The notes beneath the pieces are model-generated. The model saw only the letters and a program-made list of their open reading frames with translations, ran no database searches and was not told the origin of the DNA. A stretch of DNA of 8,148 nucleotides from Candidatus Zixiibacteriota bacterium. GTDB taxonomy: Bacteria > Zixibacteria > MSB-5A5 > GN15 > JACZUZ01. Where the stretch lies: positions 1-8,148 of the forward strand of contig JACZUZ010000064.1 in the NCBI GenBank assembly GCA_022572905.1, written 5' to 3'. Below, piece after piece: positions 5,582-8,148 of this stretch. Both the position numbers and the translations under genes were made by a program. The first letter of the stretch is position 1; each line of letters begins with the position of its first letter.

Positions 5582-5630
5582 CACCCCTGAGCCATTCTCT
5601 GCCGGATGAAGGCGGCTCGGGGTTTATATT

Positions 5631-7601
5631 ATGCAAGAAATTGAATCGATGATGGAAGATCAGGGATTAGATGCAGCTAACAACACTTTTTCTAATCGGG
5701 ATTCGCTTGGTGAGTTCCTGGAAGTCCTCTTCCCTGAACTCAGAGGAGGGTTTGTTGAGGTGCGTTGCATAAGTGAAGAGCAAGCTTACTCAACTTTCTT
5801 CAACGATCTAAATGAATTAGAAAACTGGTACGACAAGACACTACGAATTGAGCAATCTGTGGACATCTACTTTGGGGTTTGCCCTCGGTCGGAACGTCAG
5901 GGTTCGAAAGACGCAATCAGGCAAGTCTCGTGTCTTTGGGCTGACGTTGATGCAAAGGACTTTAACGGAGGCAAGGATGAAGCTCTTAGACGCATCCACG
6001 AGTTCCATATCAATCCTGCAGTCATCGTGGATAGTGGAAACGGATACCACGTCTACTGGCGCCTCAAGGAGCCTGAATCAATAGGTTCAGTTGAAGACCA
6101 ACAGAAGCTGGAATCATATCTGAAAGCGCTTGCAACCGCCCTAAACGCCGATCCAAGCGCCGCTGAGCTTGCAAGGATACTCAGGCTTCCCGGTACTTTC
6201 AATTACAAGGACCCGGTAAAACCTCTCCCTGTTCGAATTATCCAGATCAACCCTGAACAACAATGCAATCTTGATGACTTTGATCAGTTCCTGCCACCCG
6301 ATTCAGCACAAACCGAGACAAAGAGTAACAAGCCAAGTTGGTTAGCAGAATCGTTGAATGGGCTTTCGGAGGGCAACCGTAACACTACATTTGCCAAGAT
6401 TACTGGCAGACTATTACGATCAGGGCTCGGTCAAGATGACATTATAGCTCTACTTGCTCCCCACTCGGAGAAAGTTGGATTTCCTATTATTGAACTTCGC
6501 AATGAAGTAATTGGTCTCTGCCAACGGTATTCAAATGGGAAATCGTTTACGTTTCCAGTACATCCCTATATAGAGAAAGAACTGGAAACGGAAACATTTG
6601 AGCTAAAAACTGTCACTGCGGAAGATTTGCTCGCCCAAGAAGATCTTAAGATTAGCTGGGTGGCTGAACCATTCATACCTGATAGTGGGGTTGCCATTAT
6701 CGCCGCGCCAGCGGGGTACGGGAAGACTTGGATGCTGCTCGACCTTGCGATTGAGGTGGCTCGAGGTGGAAAGTGGTTAGGGGAGTTCCAATGTCGTAGT
6801 GGGAAGGTTCTCTATATTGACGAAGAATCCACCCCAGCCCTACTGAAAACACGACTCAAGAAACTATTGAAATTCAAGATCCTCGATTCTGATTCACTTG
6901 AAATTGAATTTGCGGTCGGCCAAGGTGTGTCACTCACTATTGAATCCTGTCTCAACGTACTTCGCGCCAAGATCAGTTCTATGAGACCGACGCTTATCGT
7001 CATCGACTGTCTAATCCGAGTTCATCAAGCTGAAGAGAATTCCTCGACGGCGATGGCACAGGTATTCAGAATTGTCAAGAACATCATCAGAGAATTTGAC
7101 TGTGCGATTGTGTTCGCCGACCATCAGCGCAAGCCTGGACAATATCAAGTTGGTCTTGATCAGATGCTTCGTGGAACTAGTGAAAAGGCCGCATTTGTGG
7201 ACACGTTGCTCTCGTTAAAACGAAAAGGCGGCGAATTGATAGTTGAGCATTCTAAGTCTCGCTACTGTGAGGCATACCCTTCTTTCCTTCTACAGATTAA
7301 TGATCCATCTCCAGATTCGACAGCAGTCTTGCATTGCGGTGACGCGTCTGAAGCGATGAAACGTGATCGCTCAGAAAAGGCAACGTCTTTTATCCAAGAG
7401 CAGTTGAGCGCTAATGGTCAGTGGTTGTCGAAAATCGAGATTCTTGAAGCCGCTAAATGCGCAGGAGTGCACCGCAACGCAATTACAGATGCGCTGAAAG
7501 AGTTAGTAAAGGACAGGATCCTGGATCGTGATGACAGAAAACTAACCGAAGGACGAGGCGGTAAACAAGCATTTTATAGGGTCAGTGAGGTTGGGGAGTA
7601 G
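5631..7601 (+). CDS. RepB-like primase / RecA-fold helicase fusion
   Basis: A 656-residue replication protein with three parts. Residues ~75-220 resemble an archaeo-eukaryotic-type primase-polymerase: WADVDAK (103-109, metal-binding D105 and D107), SGNGYHVYW (135-143, H140) and RILRLPGTFNYK (182-193). Residues ~340-545 form a RecA/RepA-type ATPase: Walker A APAGYGKT (359-366, K365), YIDEES (395-400), Walker B LIVIDC (455-460, D459) and FADHQRK (495-501). Residues ~580-656 look like a winged helix that could bind DNA (HRNAITDALKELVKDRIL). This layout is typical of plasmid, phage and integrative-element proteins that prime and unwind at the element's own origin. ATG 5631 is preceded by GGGG, which is part of a hairpin. 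It is followed after two bases by the excisionase gene, so the two form an operon. Confidence 0.85.
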   Translation: MQEIESMMEDQGLDAANNTFSNRDSLGEFLEVLFPELRGGFVEVRCISEEQAYSTFFNDLNELENWYDKTLRIEQSVDIYFGVCPRSERQGSKDAIRQVSCLWADVDAKDFNGGKDEALRRIHEFHINPAVIVDSGNGYHVYWRLKEPESIGSVEDQQKLESYLKALATALNADPSAAELARILRLPGTFNYKDPVKPLPVRIIQINPEQQCNLDDFDQFLPPDSAQTETKSNKPSWLAESLNGLSEGNRNTTFAKITGRLLRSGLGQDDIIALLAPHSEKVGFPIIELRNEVIGLCQRYSNGKSFTFPVHPYIEKELETETFELKTVTAEDLLAQEDLKISWVAEPFIPDSGVAIIAAPAGYGKTWMLLDLAIEVARGGKWLGEFQCRSGKVLYIDEESTPALLKTRLKKLLKFKILDSDSLEIEFAVGQGVSLTIESCLNVLRAKISSMRPTLIVIDCLIRVHQAEENSSTAMAQVFRIVKNIIREFDCAIVFADHQRKPGQYQVGLDQMLRGTSEKAAFVDTLLSLKRKGGELIVEHSKSRYCEAYPSFLLQINDPSPDSTAVLHCGDASEAMKRDRSEKATSFIQEQLSANGQWLSKIEILEAAKCAGVHRNAITDALKELVKDRILDRDDRKLTEGRGGKQAFYRVSEVGE

Positions 7602-7603
7602 TT

Positions 7604-7792
7604 ATGGGCTTGCTCTGGAAAGCCGTCGATGTAGCTGACTATATCGGCGTCAATATTCAAACGGTCTGGTCGTGGTCCCGTGAGGGATCAATTCCCTGTT
7701 ACAAAATAGGAGACGGATACCGATTCCGTCAAACTGAAATCGATAAATGGTTAGAGTCCAAGCGCCAGAAAGACATCCTGGGATCACGATGA
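7604..7792 (+). CDS. xis: Excisionase-like MerR-type HTH protein
   Basis: A 62-residue protein of the excisionase/HTH_17 type. VDVADYIGVNIQTVWSW is the helix-turn-helix, followed by GSIPCYKIGDGYRFRQTEI, the typical wing with a conserved I-P-x-x-K-I-G-x-x-x-R-F block, and DKWLESKR. Such proteins bind and bend DNA near attachment sites to steer the recombinase towards excision, or act as small repressors. GGGGAG at the end of the preceding gene serves as ribosome-binding site. It sits next to a convergent tyrosine recombinase, which supports the Xis role. The symbol is functional rather than a specific orthologue. Confidence 0.75.
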   Translation: MGLLWKAVDVADYIGVNIQTVWSWSREGSIPCYKIGDGYRFRQTEIDKWLESKRQKDILGSR

Positions 7793-7798
7793 ATCACA

Positions 7799-8148
7799 TC
7801 ACGACCCGAACCGTTTCATAACCGATTTCATATGACTTGTTGTTGGATGTACATAAATCTGCGTCGTCTCAAGGTTCCTATGCCCGGCGATCTTTTGCAT
7901 AGTGGGTAGGTCAATTCCAAATTCTGTTAATCCCCAGGTAATAAACGTGTGGCGCAAGTCATGGGGACCCCGCATGTCGTCGATCTCCGCCACTCTTGCG
8001 CAATCCAATAGCCAGCGTCGTACCAAAGTCTCGCGAAGTCTCTTTCCTCTCTTGCCGCAAAAGATGAATCTGTCCTTTTTGGGGTTCAGAGTGCGAAGTT
8101 CTCTTAGTATCTCTTCGGATTCAAGAGTGAAAGGTATCTCGCGCTCAT
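7799..8148 (-). CDS. int: Tyrosine recombinase (integrase), 3' part
   Basis: The minus-strand frame is open from the window edge (8148) to TGA at 7799-7801, giving 115 residues of a C-terminal catalytic domain. Visible pieces are EREIPFTLESEEILREL, DRFIFCGKRGKRLRETLV, the box-II motif HDLRHTFITWGL (catalytic H and R), GHRNLETTQ (second H) and QIYVHP with the nucleophilic tyrosine. The first catalytic arginine and the N-terminal arm/core-binding domains lie beyond the window. A TTG at 8026 is internal, not the start. These enzymes integrate and excise mobile elements at att sites. It converges on the excisionase gene, with six bases between the two stop codons. Confidence 0.9.
   Translation of the reverse strand, partial: EREIPFTLESEEILRELRTLNPKKDRFIFCGKRGKRLRETLVRRWLLDCARVAEIDDMRGPHDLRHTFITWGLTEFGIDLPTMQKIAGHRNLETTQIYVHPTTSHMKSVMKRFGS

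Larger units (their letters stand above)
5538..5622 (+). ncRNA. Candidate structured leader (pseudoknot over RBS)
   Basis: GCTTTCATCCGGC (5538-5550) pairs with GCCGGATGAAGGC (5601-5613): 12 Watson-Crick pairs and one G-U. Independently, CCCC-T-GAGCC (5584-5593) pairs with GGCTCGGGG (5614-5622), with a single bulged T. The two helices cross and abut at 5613/5614, so together they would form an H-type pseudoknot. Otherwise 5601-5603 pairs with 5611-5613 in a local hairpin. GGGG (5619-5622), the only plausible ribosome-binding site eight bases before ATG 5631, is inside the second stem. The pseudoknot needs transcription from upstream of 5538 (read-through or a start near 5475); a start at the TACAAT box would leave only the hairpin. 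Confidence 0.4.

Noticed and set aside
5584..5630. Rho-independent terminator for the 4068-5446 gene
   Set aside because: The G:C stem is good, but the following TTTATATT is a poor T-run and the stem ends only eight bases before ATG 5631, so an RBS-covering leader structure fits better.
5848..6084. 78-residue plus-strand ORF in another frame of the primase gene
   Set aside because: It overlaps the catalytic core of the primase (WADVDAK and SGNGYHVYW), which is clearly the coding frame.
7799..8026. Integrase start at TTG 8026
   Set aside because: The same frame continues upstream to the window edge with typical integrase sequence (EREIPFTLES, DRFIFCGKRG), so the TTG is internal and the gene is cut by the window.
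1..8148. CRISPR array, tRNA or insertion sequence
   Set aside because: I saw no regularly spaced repeats, no cloverleaf-like tRNA sequence and no transposase. The A AAA AAG heptamer recalls IS3-family frameshifting, but the flanking proteins show no transposase motifs.

Overview
The window is a bacterial accessory region of moderate GC. It combines defence-type genes on the left with an integrative mobile-element module on the right. No rRNA, tRNA or other taxonomic anchor is present. The C-terminal domain at 5129-5446 (S-P-D-Y-x-S-V-x-W start, G-T-L-V-V and G-T-F-R-L end) and the FFHDP-type small zinc finger both remind me of families I associate with Planctomycetota mobile regions. That placement is memory-based and tentative.

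Left part (1-2952): a stand-alone eukaryotic-like protein kinase (61-1152) is followed by about 450 bases without an intact gene. That gap holds what looks like the last 48 codons of a type I restriction HsdR subunit (1401-1547), left behind as a remnant. Next, on the minus strand, is a tightly coupled two-gene operon. It encodes a PIN-fold nuclease-like protein (2386-2952, GTG start) and a protein with an Rx4H HEPN-type RNase motif (1601-2386), sharing one base in a TAATG stop/start. A kinase, a restriction remnant and a two-RNase-fold pair are what one expects in a defence island.

Middle part (3060-5446, plus strand): a consensus TATAAT box precedes a leader with a very strong C6/G6 hairpin and a 52-residue CCCH zinc-finger ORF. 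The apparent second half of that protein (ORF 3388-3588) lies in the -1 frame. A small unknown protein (3633-3947) follows, then a 391-residue unknown protein (4068-5243). The last 90 or so residues of the domain family it seems to belong to are encoded in the -1 frame, as ORF 5192-5446. The two frames meet exactly at A AAA AAG (5153-5159), the dnaX-type slippery heptamer in the correct phase. A 459-residue frameshift product is therefore plausible; an indel or sequencing error in the A-run is the main alternative.

Right part (5447-8148): a structured upstream region lies before the next gene. It contains a 13-bp long-range inverted repeat, a second stem that covers the ribosome-binding site, a 12-bp palindrome and an 8-bp direct repeat. 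The gene is a 656-residue RepB/AEP-like primase plus RecA-fold helicase protein (5631-7601). Two bases later comes an excisionase-like HTH protein (7604-7792). Converging on it is the 3' part of a tyrosine recombinase (7799 to beyond 8148). Primase-helicase, Xis and Int together look like the replication/excision/integration end of an integrative element. The middle genes are probably its regulatory or accessory cargo. The integrase N-terminus, the attachment site and the far end of the element lie outside the window.
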